Assembly (NCBI GenBank): GCA_933207985.1
Contig: OW240917.1
Span: forward strand, 111,076,522 to 111,140,521
DNA: 64,000 bases
DNA from: Pelobates cultripes
Taxonomy: Eukaryota; Chordata; Amphibia; Anura; Pelobatidae
Direction of reading: 5' to 3'
The notes below the pieces were generated by a model that saw nothing but the letters and a program-made list of their open reading frames with translations, was not told the origin of the DNA and made no database searches. Shown one piece after another: positions 51,101 to 58,227 of the stretch; within the stretch, counting starts at the first letter, position 1, and the number at the start of each line of letters is the position of its first letter. A program made the position numbers and the translations under genes.

Positions 51101-53124
51101 AGTGACAAGCCCATTTTCACACACGATACCATGCCATATTTGTCCAAGAATTACTCGATGTGACTCATAAGCAAGTGTTCTTTGATTCTGGTTGGTTGCC
51201 AAGTTTTCTTTTTGTCAGAACAAGCCCTGCTAGACATTAGAATTAACTTGGATAGCCTATTTGAATCTTTGTGGTACAGTCCTTTCCCTAAAACAGTCAT
51301 CTTTTCAACTTTGAAACTTGAGATGCAAGACACCAATGCAGAGAATTTTCCTTCCCCCCCCCCCCCTGGCATGAAATAGACTTTTTAAATTAAAGAAAAG
51401 TAAATAGCCGTTCAATGCTTATTTTCTTAAGCGCACACAGTACTTCTGGCAGAATCAGTACCAAAACAGATTTTATTTAACGTGGCTGCCAACCAACTGC
51501 CGACCGCAGATTAAAGCTACATGTAACAATTTCTAACAAAGCTGTATATATTCTTCAGTTCTAGAGATTTGTGTTTAATAAAGGCAGTGGTGGTGAGTTG
51601 TCATAGTGTTCTGAAAAATGGTGCATAGATGTTAAAGAGGTGCAATCACATGTACATTCCATTGGTCATCATTCTTTTTTTTAGAGTTTTGCACCACTTA
51701 TCAGAACCCTACGCTTTTACAAACCCCATTGTTTCCGGTTAGCCTATTTGCACTATTTAGTAGATACATTTTAAATAACAGATTATTTAATTTTTCCATA
51801 GAAAAGCATTGGGAGGCTATTGCGCATGTGCTGCGCCAATCAGCATCTCCTCATAGAGATGCATTGAATCATCACATGGAGATGCTGAACGTAAATACTG
51901 CACACAGTGCAGCACTAAACTAGGAAGCACCTCTAATGGCTGTGTGACAGCCACCAGATGTGTTACCAAGCAGCAATTTAAATACTCTTTTATCTAAAAA
52001 GGCAATTTTTTACACTGAATAACCTGCAGGGACACGCTATAGGCACCAGAACCACTACATTAGGCATTAGTGTCCCTTTAATGTAAATCAAATGGTGATA
52101 TGACCAGACAGTGAAATGTCTGACTTGGAAAATAACTTAGGATGAGGAAAAGCAGTAGAATAGTACAGAGGGACAACAACATGAAAAAGGAAAACTAGGA
52201 GATGCAAAAGGTTGGAATCGGGGAAAGAATAATCTAAATTTGCTGAGAGGAGACAGGGGAGAATAAAGGCTGGAATAACAGATGAAAAGAAGTCTGGTTT
52301 GGTGTGCTTAGCAGTACTGCTAATATTTAGTGCCTGCCAAACAAACCCTTCATTTATTCATAGAACTAGCATTGCATTTTACAGAACCAAACCTTCTAAA
52401 TATTATTGTTGTAGAGTCCTTCTGCTAACCTTAGAGTAGTGGTTTCCTCTGGGTCAGGACCCAAAATCGGGTCGCCATGTTATTTGAAATGGGTCATCAT
52501 TAACTGAATTAGTCCCCAGACAATAATCCACAATTCAGTGTTTTACTGTTGCAGCCCAACATTCCCTTTTCAACGGAGAACACTCTGACACTATAAAGTC
52601 CAGTTAAGGTTTTCAGTTGAATTACTTGTTATATGTAATATGACAACTGAGAAACAGATTGTTGAGATAAATCTTAAATCAAAGCTAATACAAATGAATG
52701 TCATGTACATAATTTTGGTCCTTGCCAAATATATAGGTATATGAGCCATTTCTTTAGCGGGTGACTGATTTGATAATTGTTCTAATTAATACATCTTTAG
52801 AGAAATGCTACTTTCTGTTTTGTAGCGATACCTTTTAGTTCAATTATTTTTGTTGGTGATAATAGGCTTTATTTGTAACTCAATTTTACATATGGTTTAG
52901 TGCTTCATTGAAACTTTATCCCATCCCCTGAGCAATGAAATGTAAAACAAATGTAGTTCATTCATGTTTATTAAAGTCGTTTATCTTCCTGTTTATGTTT
53001 TTCCTTAGTTCCTCCATTTTACTTTCAACATCTGGACCATATTGGCAGGAGAGTTGACCACTATGAGAGGCCGGAATTATCTCTTGGATCTTATGAATAT
53101 GTTGCTACACTGGATTACTGCAGA
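13246..53124 (+). CDS. SEC24D: SEC24D, COPII coat cargo-binding subunit (5' 427 codons, partial)
   Basis: SEC24D forms the inner COPII coat with SEC23 on the ER membrane and selects cargo for export. Nine exons (listed separately) join to 1281 nt with unbroken phase. The protein begins [20 protein letters not shown], nearly identical to the recalled human SEC24D start and unlike SEC24A, B or C. Residues 1 to about 250 are Pro/Gln/Ser-rich and probably disordered; [18 protein letters not shown] around 252-269 opens the conserved part; a C4 zinc finger uses Cys358, Cys361, Cys380 and Cys383; residues about 389-427 begin the trunk. The last codon here matches roughly 40% of the way through a ~1030-residue protein. 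The gelsolin, helical and most of the trunk regions must lie beyond base 64000. All introns have GT...AG ends. The identification is firm; exact ends of the N-terminal exons are slightly less so because that region diverges quickly. Confidence 0.96.
14236..14298. repeat. (TA)n microsatellite in SEC24D intron 1
   Basis: An almost pure TA run with one interruption (tacata), ending in gtatgtatgta. Confidence 0.95.
14681..14686 (+). promoter_or_regulatory. SEC24D: Tandem NAGNAG splice acceptor
   Basis: CAGCAG sits at the 3' end of intron 1, so either AG can be used. The two outcomes differ by one alanine in the disordered N-terminal arm and keep the frame. Which is preferred cannot be told from sequence. 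Confidence 0.7.
14684..14795 (+). CDS. SEC24D: SEC24D coding exon 2
   Basis: The peptide [15 protein letters not shown]... is Pro/Asn-rich and ends ...NIMQ plus two bases. The acceptor is a tandem CAGCAG (14681-14686), so the exon may start at 14684 or 14687, adding or dropping one alanine codon; both keep the frame. The donor AAAG|GTATTT at 14796 is weaker than consensus. This region is poorly conserved, so support comes from composition, phase and the splice sites. Confidence 0.82.
14892..15037 (+). CDS. SEC24D: SEC24D coding exon 3
   Basis: 146 nt follow a 96-base intron. The translation runs [20 protein letters not shown] onward, with many prolines, to [13 protein letters not shown]. The [10 protein letters not shown] motif matches the TQLGSQLSAMQI segment recalled for human SEC24D, which fixes the frame. 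The donor is ATAG|GTAACT at 15038. Confidence 0.92.
15181..15426 (+). CDS. SEC24D: SEC24D coding exon 4
   Basis: 246 nt, the longest exon here. It encodes a Pro/Gly/His/Gln-rich stretch starting [20 protein letters not shown] and ending PGYTLQN, typical of the flexible SEC24 N-terminal arm. The acceptor atatttgcag ends at 15180 and the donor is AATG|GTAAGG at 15427. Confidence 0.92.
16508..17312 (-). mobile_element. Retroposon insertion, antisense, with 16-base target duplication
   Basis: A T-run on the left marks the poly-A tail of an element on the minus strand; the interior becomes GC-rich and includes gccgccattttgccag. Flanking direct repeats ccctttttgcatatcg (16492-16507) and ccctttttgcatattg (17313-17328) match at 15 of 16. 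The right side holds several similar T-rich motifs, so the right end could be shifted. It lies in SEC24D intron 4 and has no intact frame. Confidence 0.55.
17692..17816 (+). CDS. SEC24D: SEC24D coding exon 5
   Basis: 125 nt encode [20 protein letters not shown], then a short Gln-rich linker and [11 protein letters not shown]. The last motif is conserved in SEC24C and SEC24D and marks the junction between the disordered arm and the folded core. The acceptor gatattacag ends at 17691; the donor is CCT|GTAAGT at 17817, in phase 0. Confidence 0.96.
18041..18543 (+). mobile_element. TTAA-type MITE, family B
   Basis: It starts TTAAAGGGATACTATAGTCA and ends with the complementary …gcctgcagtgtctctttag. 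The interior carries the ctcactgctcaattc and gcaggggcatgatctatac segments as an inverted pair. A partial copy of the terminus (18006-18040) precedes it. Confidence 0.75.
19117..19618 (-). mobile_element. TTAA-type MITE, family A, reverse orientation
   Basis: 502 bases between TTAA sites. The right end (ttttcctggcactatagtgg) corresponds to the left end of the copies at 8649 and 11119. It separates 18640-19116 from 19619-20270, which may be two parts of an older element containing the hammerhead motif. Confidence 0.8.
19934..19974 (-). ncRNA. Hammerhead-ribozyme-like motif, apparently complete core
   Basis: Minus strand: stem I ACGTC, core CTGAGGA, an extra A, stem II GCC…GGC with a seven-base loop, core GAAA, palindromic helix III ACGCGT, cleavage site GTT, stem I GACGT. 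Five base pairs form in stem I. The core box is CUGAGGA rather than CUGAUGA, allowed at the variable seventh position. Stem II is short. The arrangement matches the motif at 4398-4437 although the flanks are unrelated. Confidence 0.65.
20097..20119. repeat. (TA)n microsatellite
   Basis: A pure TA run of about 11 units in SEC24D intron 5. Confidence 0.9.
20699..20810 (+). CDS. SEC24D: SEC24D coding exon 6
   Basis: 112 nt encode [20 protein letters not shown] followed by [18 protein letters not shown]. These segments are conserved in SEC24C/D and pack before the zinc finger. The acceptor tgctcaacag ends at 20698 and the donor is CAAG|GTAATC at 20811. Confidence 0.97.
21190..21317 (+). CDS. SEC24D: SEC24D coding exon 7
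   Basis: 128 nt encode [20 protein letters not shown] then [22 protein letters not shown], strongly conserved in SEC24C/D. The human protein, as recalled, has FPCTSD where this one has FPTTSD. The donor GAG|GTAAGA at 21318 is in phase 0 and opens a 17.3 kb intron. Confidence 0.97.
21552..22609 (-). mobile_element. Family A MITE expanded by internal tandem repeats
   Basis: The left end TTACAGGACCACTATAGGCA and the right end (…cctggcactataggattcctttaa) are family A termini in reverse orientation. The usual interior (tagaggcgcttccgcg, acatagcagttt) is present near 22195-22270. About 425 bases of tandem repeat lie between the left terminus and that interior. Confidence 0.7.
21765..22190. repeat. 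~107-base tandem repeat inside a MITE
   Basis: Three to four copies spaced 108, 106 and 108 bases (marker tgagacagg/tgagacatg at 21818, 21926, 22032 and 22140). Each holds a ttataaaccc…acatttaaccc block and a ctacacatacaataaa block. Copies diverge progressively, the last being most different. Confidence 0.85.
22715..25043 (+). mobile_element. hAT-like non-autonomous element carrying a long microsatellite
   Basis: The left end CAGGACCGTCTTTAAC and the right end (complement CAGGGTCAGGATTTAA) are short imperfect inverted repeats, each followed by GGGC-rich sequence. Flanking 8-mers aatactac and aaatctac match at 6 of 8, consistent with an aged hAT duplication. A GC-rich block (22840-23155) is shared in reverse with 46600-46990. 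No transposase was seen. Confidence 0.55.
23185..24660. repeat. 1.5 kb TG-rich tandem array
   Basis: Degenerate units of about 20-35 bases built from gtgtgccagtatgtctgtct and tgtgtgtatgtg. All six frames stay open over long stretches only because the repeat lacks stops. It lies inside the hAT-like element. Confidence 0.95.
25527..27412. mobile_element. Large foldback element with 15-base target duplication
   Basis: Arms about 25525-26148 and 26714-27313 are inverted copies differing at only about eight single positions plus one 20-base indel, roughly 98-99% identical. The spacer (26149-26713) has a decayed hammerhead-like motif. The direct repeat tgatttacacataca is perfect at 25512-25526 and 27413-27427, marking the insertion. 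No long frame is present. Long duplication, inverted ends and a hammerhead motif suggest a Penelope-like derivative; a foldback DNA transposon is the alternative. Confidence 0.65.
26243..26290 (-). ncRNA. Decayed hammerhead-like motif in foldback spacer
   Basis: The minus strand reads …cctcagatgaaggcgc…gcgccgaaacgcgtg. Stem II GGCGC/GCGCC, GAAA and the palindromic ACGCGT are intact, but the CUGANGA box is disrupted and the cleavage position is G, which a hammerhead does not cut well. Probably inactive. Confidence 0.45.
27680..27815. repeat. Interspersed repeat fragment of a type common in frogs
   Basis: It contains acatagctacctgggttgaa, gtccatcatgttcaac and gatccaaaagaaggcaaaa, which I recall as a widespread amphibian repeat. 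The family name is not known to me. Confidence 0.4.
27830..28586 (-). mobile_element. hAT-like element related to 22715-25043, reverse
   Basis: The right end complement reads CAGTCTTTAACACTGGGC then GGCAGCTGCCCCGAGCCC, matching the left end of the element at 22715. The shared gggcccgatt…ttaaagtactg block follows. The left part is C/A-rich simple sequence and the left terminus is missing. The 200-codon frame here is a by-product of that composition. Confidence 0.5.
31371..31862 (+). mobile_element. TTAA-type MITE, family B
   Basis: TTAA at both ends (31371-31374, 31859-31862), with the right terminus ggtgactatagtatcccttt. The left terminus is slightly shortened. The interior includes gccacacctcccctggctg, also in the copy at 18041. 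Confidence 0.75.
31938..32693 (+). mobile_element. Non-autonomous hAT element with 8-base duplication
   Basis: The left end CATGGGTCGTCAACATGG and the right end complement CAGGGGTAGTCAACCTTT are inverted repeats; both continue into a CCGCCCACTAGTGG-like block. Flanking 8-mers ctttaact (31930-31937) and ctttagct (32694-32701) match at 7 of 8. The interior is CpG-rich (32040-32175). No transposase frame was seen. Same TIR family as 45499-47083. Confidence 0.75.
33038..33074 (-). ncRNA. Decayed hammerhead-like motif
   Basis: The minus strand reads cctggaaaaagggcttttgc then ccaaaacgtc. Stem II GGGC/GCCC, the ACGT helix III and GTC remain, but both core boxes carry substitutions. Treat it as a relic. 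Confidence 0.35.
34492..34909 (+). mobile_element. TTAA-type MITE, family C
   Basis: 418 bases from TTAAAGGAACACTCCAAACA to …gattgtccctttaa. The interior (ggctgtcaatcag, gttacttcctggtttggttagctcagtgg) matches 62479-62902 in the opposite orientation. Confidence 0.8.
36120..36161. repeat. (TA)n microsatellite
   Basis: A pure TA run of about 20 units. Confidence 0.95.
37690..37910. repeat. ~70-base GC-rich tandem repeat
   Basis: Three to four copies of a unit with ggaggacaat…ccccccc and cccacccatcgctcatggg. The ggaca marker falls at 37695, 37769, 37838 and about 37897. Runs of C and G alternate within each unit. Confidence 0.75.
38655..38793 (+). CDS. SEC24D: SEC24D coding exon 8 (zinc finger)
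   Basis: 139 nt encode [20 protein letters not shown] and the rest of the C4 zinc finger, ending [12 protein letters not shown] and CGFC supply the metal ligands (Cys358/361 and 380/383 in this protein). The acceptor ttattccag ends at 38654; the donor is GAGG|GTAAGT at 38794. Zinc fingers at this position are diagnostic of SEC23/SEC24 proteins. Confidence 0.98.
38977..39462 (+). mobile_element. TTAA-type MITE, family D
   Basis: Starts TTAAAAGGACAGTCTGACAA and ends …ggtgcctggagtgttcctttaa, whose complement is TTAAAGGAACACTCCAGGCA. A short inverted pair, accataacaacttc/gaagttgttatggt, lies at the left. It begins 184 bases after SEC24D exon 8. Confidence 0.7.
43136..43614 (+). mobile_element. 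TTAA-type MITE, probably family D
   Basis: 479 bases between TTAAAGGGACACCGTAGGCA and …gtgactacagtgtccctttaa. The interior has a gattggctgagagtgtcagc segment resembling gattggcttagagtggtcagc in the copy at 38977. Confidence 0.75.
45499..47083 (-). mobile_element. hAT element with intact ends, 8-base duplication and CA array
   Basis: The left end CAGTGGTAGTCAACCTTTTT and the right end complement CAGGGGTCGTCAACCTGG are inverted repeats followed by CCGCCCACTA blocks. Flanking 8-mers ttctacac (45491-45498) and gtctacac (47084-47091) match at 7 of 8 and fit the hAT target pattern. A 560-base CA-rich array and a GC-rich block shared in reverse with 22840-23155 lie inside, suggesting a composite. 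No transposase remains. Confidence 0.75.
46035..46592. repeat. CA-rich tandem array
   Basis: Degenerate units such as agacaggcacacatacatac and agacacacacacac. The complement matches the unit type of the TG array at 23185-24660. The 190-200 codon minus-strand frames are by-products. Confidence 0.95.
49696..49775. mobile_element. 80-base palindromic MITE
   Basis: TTAACCCCTTAAGGACACAT at the left and gtgtccttaaagggttaa at the right. Same length and interior (catgattcccttttatt) as 12336-12415. Confidence 0.8.
53009..53124 (+). CDS. SEC24D: SEC24D coding exon 9 (start of trunk)
   Basis: 116 nt encode [20 protein letters not shown], then [19 protein letters not shown]. This leads into the vWA-like trunk that contacts SEC23. 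The acceptor tttccttag ends at 53008; the donor AGA|GTAAGT at 53125 is in phase 0. The next expected exon (containing the AFIFMIDVSY motif) was not found before 64000. Confidence 0.97.
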
Positions 53125-53481
53125 GTAAGTAAACAGTTTACTTAATGCTGCTTTCTATTTAAGTAAGTGCCCCAGCTTCTCTTCTTTTGTGTTTCTTTCA
53201 TTATTTTATCTAGACTAGAGGAACTTGTGTGTCTGTCTACTTTGCAATTGTGCATTGATGTTGTAAAAAGAGAATGTTATAATATACACACAACATTTTT
53301 TTTCATGAAATTTGGTGTCTGTCTAAAAAGTTGGGAACTCCTTTCACATAAATAGTTTGCACATACATATTAATAAATTAAATCAATGGTTATATTAGTG
53401 AAAAAGATTTTCTACATGACTAACAAACCTCACTCCGTATACCTGCTCCATGAACTTTGTCAATCACCTTGCTTGCTCCTT

Positions 53482-54105
53482 TTTTTTTGTAAATCTGTTT
53501 TATTGGTGTAATGGAGAAGGTGAGGACGAAATGTACCAAAGTATCAAGAATATTAATTGGGACACGCAGGTCCCCAAGACATTAACAATATACATATCGG
53601 TGTAAAACACAAGGCATGTGTGATATCATCAGCGTGGTATTCAGTATGCTCATTTCAAGTGTTAATTCACGATACAGTAATATACTGGTAATTGTGCCAT
53701 GCACGTTACACTCTGGGTTCACCCTTTAGCATCTGGTTCCCTTGAATGCATTATTCTGGCTTAAGGCTCCGGGTCGTGGGGTGCTGCTGGGTTCACAAAA
53801 CGTGCCAGTAGGGGCAGATTGTTGGGGCTATGTTAGGTCCAGGACTTGTGTATAGGGAGTCGCGTCCCATCGTGTGCCGCCGCTGCCCATGCTTTTGGAC
53901 AGGCTCGGAACACGATATGGGGCGCACATCTCTGGTCCACCACACCCTTTATTCCTACTTTAAGTATCCTGGCAGTGTATTCCTTTGTGTTGGCCCCTCT
54001 GCAATTTCTATTGAGCGTAACCAGCTCGAGCGGAGACGCCCCTCGCGTGCACAATGTTTCATTCATGCGCACAGAGGGTGACTGCCGCCGTTGCGTGGGT
54101 ATGTA
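53482..54105 (-). mobile_element. Retroposon insertion, antisense, with 12-base target duplication
   Basis: A T-run at the left is the complement of a poly-A tail; the right part is CpG-containing (53760-54090). The direct repeat tgcttgctcctt is perfect at 53470-53481 and 54106-54117. The general layout resembles 16508-17312. The short frames inside do not match a protein I recognise. Confidence 0.6.
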
Positions 54106-54689
54106 TGCTTGCTCCTTATTAAGACCTGTACAACCATTTATAAAATTGTAGCTTCACTTTCCATTTATCTTTCGTTTTGTTCTTCTACTCCCTCATTATT
54201 CCTGTCTAATACTCTGTTTTTTTTTCTCCTCTGGATTTCCTGAACTCCTTTACTTTTATGACACAGAGAGCCACTCTTTCTATGGCAGAGTGTTTTAAAA
54301 TGGAACAGCCTCCTGTGTGTATTGTACAATTTGCAAGTGTTTAGTGGCATTCATTTTATTTTCACTCTAACCTCAGCTCTACCATGTTAAAAAAAAAAAA
54401 AACAGCCAGAGAACATTTGTCTTTGAGATTCAAATACCAATATACATTTGGCTAGGGATGCACCAACATTTCGGCTGCCTAAAGTTTCCGACGAAAATGG
54501 GCCCATGCCGTTTCGGACGAAAACGGGTCAAATTTGCAGTAATAATAAAAAAATAAAAATATTTGTTTTTAAATATTTTTTTTTTGTAGTGCATAGTTTA
54601 ACAGACATGCTTGCATTAACAATTCAGATGATTATATATCACAATGAAAGAGAGTAATGATAACATGAAAAGTCAAGAATACTGCACTT

Positions 54690-54995
54690 GGGACGAGGGA
54701 GAACACTATGGGACAGGGGAGGGGAGGGGGAAGAACACTATGGGACAGGGGAGGAGGGTAAAGAACAGTATGGGACAAGAGAGGTGGGGAAAGAACTGTA
54801 TGAGACAGGGGAGGGGGGAGAAAATAACACTGGGACAGGGGAGGGGGGAGAAAAGGACACTATGGGACAGGGGGGAGAACACTATGGGACAGGGGAGGGG
54901 GTAGAAAAAACACTATGGCACAGGGGAGGGGGGGACACTATGGGACTGGGGAGAAGGGGGAAAGAACACTAAAAAAGAGGGAGGGGAGAGAGGAA
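54690..54995. repeat. G-rich minisatellite
   Basis: About nine copies of a unit near 30 bases, of the form aacactatgggacaggggag followed by a G/A run. The + strand is almost pure purine with many GGGG runs. Confidence 0.9.
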
Positions 54996-55354
54996 CATGA
55001 GGGGGCACTAAAAGAGAAGGTAGAAGGGAAGTTTTTCATATTAGATTAATTAAATTCATTAAAAAGTCTAATATTAATAAAATTATAGGGAAAAAACTTT
55101 TTAAAAATCTTTTGGAGAAAAAAGTCATTTTCGGTTTCGGACCAGAATTTTCATTTCAGTGCATTACTACATTTGGTGGTTAGCTAATAAACCTCACCTT
55201 ACCAACCCCCAAATGCAAATGTAGAGGAGGAAAGTTTGAATCAAACATATGTTGTAGTCTGTTACTTACAAAGGTTTCTTTCTTATCTTTCTATGTGTAT
55301 CTGTTATCTTGTACATCTTATTTTGCCTTTTTAAATTTCCATCTATATGTCTCT

Positions 55355-55747
55355 TTAAAGCGGCATTGTCACCATCCGGGTACTTTGTAGGATTCGCAAA
55401 GACCTCCGATGGTAACATCATCAGGGATGCAGGTAAAGGTAAGTTCTACTTACCTGAATCTGTCCCTCTCGGATGCGGCCATCTTCTTCTGGCAGGTCCT
55501 TCATAGACAAAGCCCATTCCCTGAACCCATCTCTGGGAGATTGGGTTAAGCTACCACCATCTAGTAGTGTCAGTGTCTAGAAGTGTTAGGTGGAGGAAAT
55601 ATACAGAGACAAAGTAGTCCCTACTATATCACTTCACTGCGTTGGAATTTCAGTAAAATTCCAACACTTTTTAAATGAGTATTTCATTAAGATTCTATCT
55701 CTATGAAATACACATTTTTCAGGAGGGGGATGATAGTGCCTCTTTAA
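55355..55747 (+). mobile_element. TTAA-type MITE, family E
   Basis: 393 bases. The left end TTAAAGCGGCATTGTCACC and the right end complement TTAAAGAGGCACTATCATC are inverted repeats. It includes a palindrome at 55437-55455 made of two opposed splice-donor consensus sequences. Confidence 0.75.
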
Positions 55748-57876
55748 CAGACTATATTTTATTTTTTTATTTTTAGGAATGTATGTACACTACTAATGTT
55801 AAAATGGCACTCTAACTACCATAATTACTGCAACTCTATGTATTGGCCTTAACACAGGTTACATGGTACACAAATAATTCAGGTTTTGCCAAAATGGAAT
55901 AGAATTGAGAAATAATTCCTAAGCTGTTAAGTGTGCTTTAAGAAACTTGGTTGGAAACCTTTATCAAACCATTTAAGAAAGGTTTGATATAACTTGAGGC
56001 ATTTCTCAGCACCCAGAAAGCAGCCTGATGCCTGCCACTTTAACAATGAACAATTCTGCCATATTATTGTCAATTGTGCACAACCTGGATGACACTGATA
56101 AAAGAAAGTACTAGGGAAGATCATTCCAACATCTTCAACCATCTAAGTTGAAAGAAATTCAGAATTTTTAATTGCCTAAGTGCTGAGAAGGGTCTTGTTT
56201 TTTTTTTTTAAATCAAACTGTTCAATATTAAACTTGGGGACAGTGGCAGAGCACTCTATGCCAAACTTGGTGAGCATTAAGGGGATTGTTCATTGTTTAA
56301 TTGTATGTCCTGTATTATGTATATTCTCCATCAACTAACATTTCCTAATATTAAAGCACTTGGGAGTGATGTATTGATGCAGTGGGCTACAAAAACTATT
56401 ATGTGGATGAGCTATCTGACAAGATGAAAACCATTTTGTAAAATGAAGGCCAAAATAACTGAACAATAATCTATGCAAACGTTTCCTGTTTGATTAATTA
56501 AAGTGAATAAGGTACAATTAAGCACCATTACACAAACATAACTGTATAAATGTAAATGTTCACTTTGAACATGCGTGAAGGAACACACACAGATATGAAT
56601 GTCCATTTAGAACATGTGATCTGTTATCCTCACTAATGCAATATAATAGAAAACAACAACTTGCTAAATCGCCATTTTACTTATTAACCTTGCAATCTCA
56701 GCTTATTGATCACAAGGTTGTGAGGGCTGTAACAAAAGTTAAACCCAGTTTTAAGTTGATAATAATTCTAACCTTGGCAACTTTATCAGGAGAAAACATT
56801 TATGACATATTTGGTTTGTGATCATGTTGAAAACAAACATGAAATGTAGAAATCATTATCAAATGGAAACAAACAGGATTGTAATCAAAGGCAAAGTTGG
56901 AAAAACTTTAACCCATACATCTTAATAACTGGTAAAAAGTCTTAATGCTGAAGAATAAAGTAGATAGAGGTATATATACATTGACACAATATTTTGGAAA
57001 TCTAAAACAATATAAAAAAAATATTATACTAATTATTTCTAAAGTAGCAAAATCAAGGTAATAGGATAAAAAGTAAGCATGGCACACAATGTACTGCTGA
57101 AATGTTAGCTGCATTCTTTGGTGCCTAAGTAATTGATAAATGTGGTATTTAAGATATGTAACTGTTGAGTATGTATTTTCACATCAAAAGATATCTTTAC
57201 AGAAAAAAAGAGAAGGAGAATGTGTGTGTAATACCCAGGACTTTATTTTTATGGTTTATTACATTTGTTTTCCATTATATTACACTGCTTTACATTATAT
57301 TACACTGATTTACCTGTCCAAATAAGGAGCACATGTGCTTATCAGTACATGAAATACAGAATCTGGAAGGACAGATCCCCCCCATGTTTCCAATCTTCAT
57401 TTAAACCCATCCAGAACATAAGTCAAAGCTGATAAACATCTGCATATTTTGAAGTCTCACAAGGAATAATAAAGTCTATTATATATCTGTTGTCTTGGCG
57501 TATCATTAAGAATAGCCCCAGGGTTTAATATCAGCTGTTACATGGAGTCATGTCTGGAGGAAGCTATATTATGTAACCAGTATGACCACTGTAAGCATTT
57601 TAACAGGTGACATTGCGTCTACCATGGTTTTATTGTGTCTGTATTTAAAATGTTCTCTTACATACACTAACAATACACTGGTAAGGCTTAAAAGATCCAA
57701 CCCTCATCAATAAAAAAAAAAAATTAAAATTGAATAATGCCTTACTGGGATTTATTCTTTAGGTCCCTCACCCCCACACCCGATTGCTACAAACAGTAGT
57801 TATAAATATGTTTTTACTTACCCTGTTTAGGCATCAAGCGAATGGCAGCAGATGCTCAGCCCAATTAAAGGTTTCA

Positions 57877-57950
57877 ATTATTATTATTATTATTATTATT
57901 TATATAGCGCCATCAGATTCCGTAGCGCTGTACAATGGGCATTAGCATTA
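57877..57950 (-). mobile_element. 3' end of a LINE or SINE with AAT tail, antisense
   Basis: The complement reads gtacagcgctacggaatctg then atggcgctatataaataata, ending in (AAT)n. This is a common 3' terminus of L2/CR1-group LINEs or their SINEs in vertebrates, as recalled. The 5' extent is not clear. Confidence 0.5.
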
Positions 57951-58179
57951 GAAAGCTGATAGACATAAAATATGCACAGATTTAACATTAGGCAGCTCGA
58001 GACAGAGTCGGGGGGGTACTAGCCCTCGGCATTAAAAGCGCAAATAACTCTGGTTATGCAGTGTTTCAAGCTGAAACACTGCACAGTCAGATTCCATCCA
58101 CTATGGCCACTTCAAAAAGCAGACGTTGTCATAGATGTTGGAGTTACCCTTTAACACAAGTAGTATATGAATGTGTGTT

Positions 58180-58180
58180 T

Positions 58181-58225
<45 letters not shown>
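58180..58225. repeat. (TA)n microsatellite
   Basis: A short acatacatac lead-in followed by about 19 TA units. Confidence 0.95.

Positions 58226-58227
<2 letters not shown>

Larger units (their letters stand above)
38794..53008 (+). other. SEC24D: SEC24D intron 8 (14.2 kb)
   Basis: The intron runs from GTAAGT at 38794 to TAG at 53008. Two MITEs, an intact-looking hAT insertion and an 80-base palindromic MITE are listed separately. Bases 39463-43135, 43615-45498, 47084-49695 and 49776-52020 show nothing I can name. A MITE-like end (TTAA at 52078-52081) and a possible hAT-end fragment near 52438-52500 were too weak to annotate. Confidence 0.9.

Noticed and set aside
52438..52560. Possible hAT end (agtggtttcctctgggtcagg…gggtcgcc)
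   Set aside because: Only one end is visible and no partner terminus or duplication was found.
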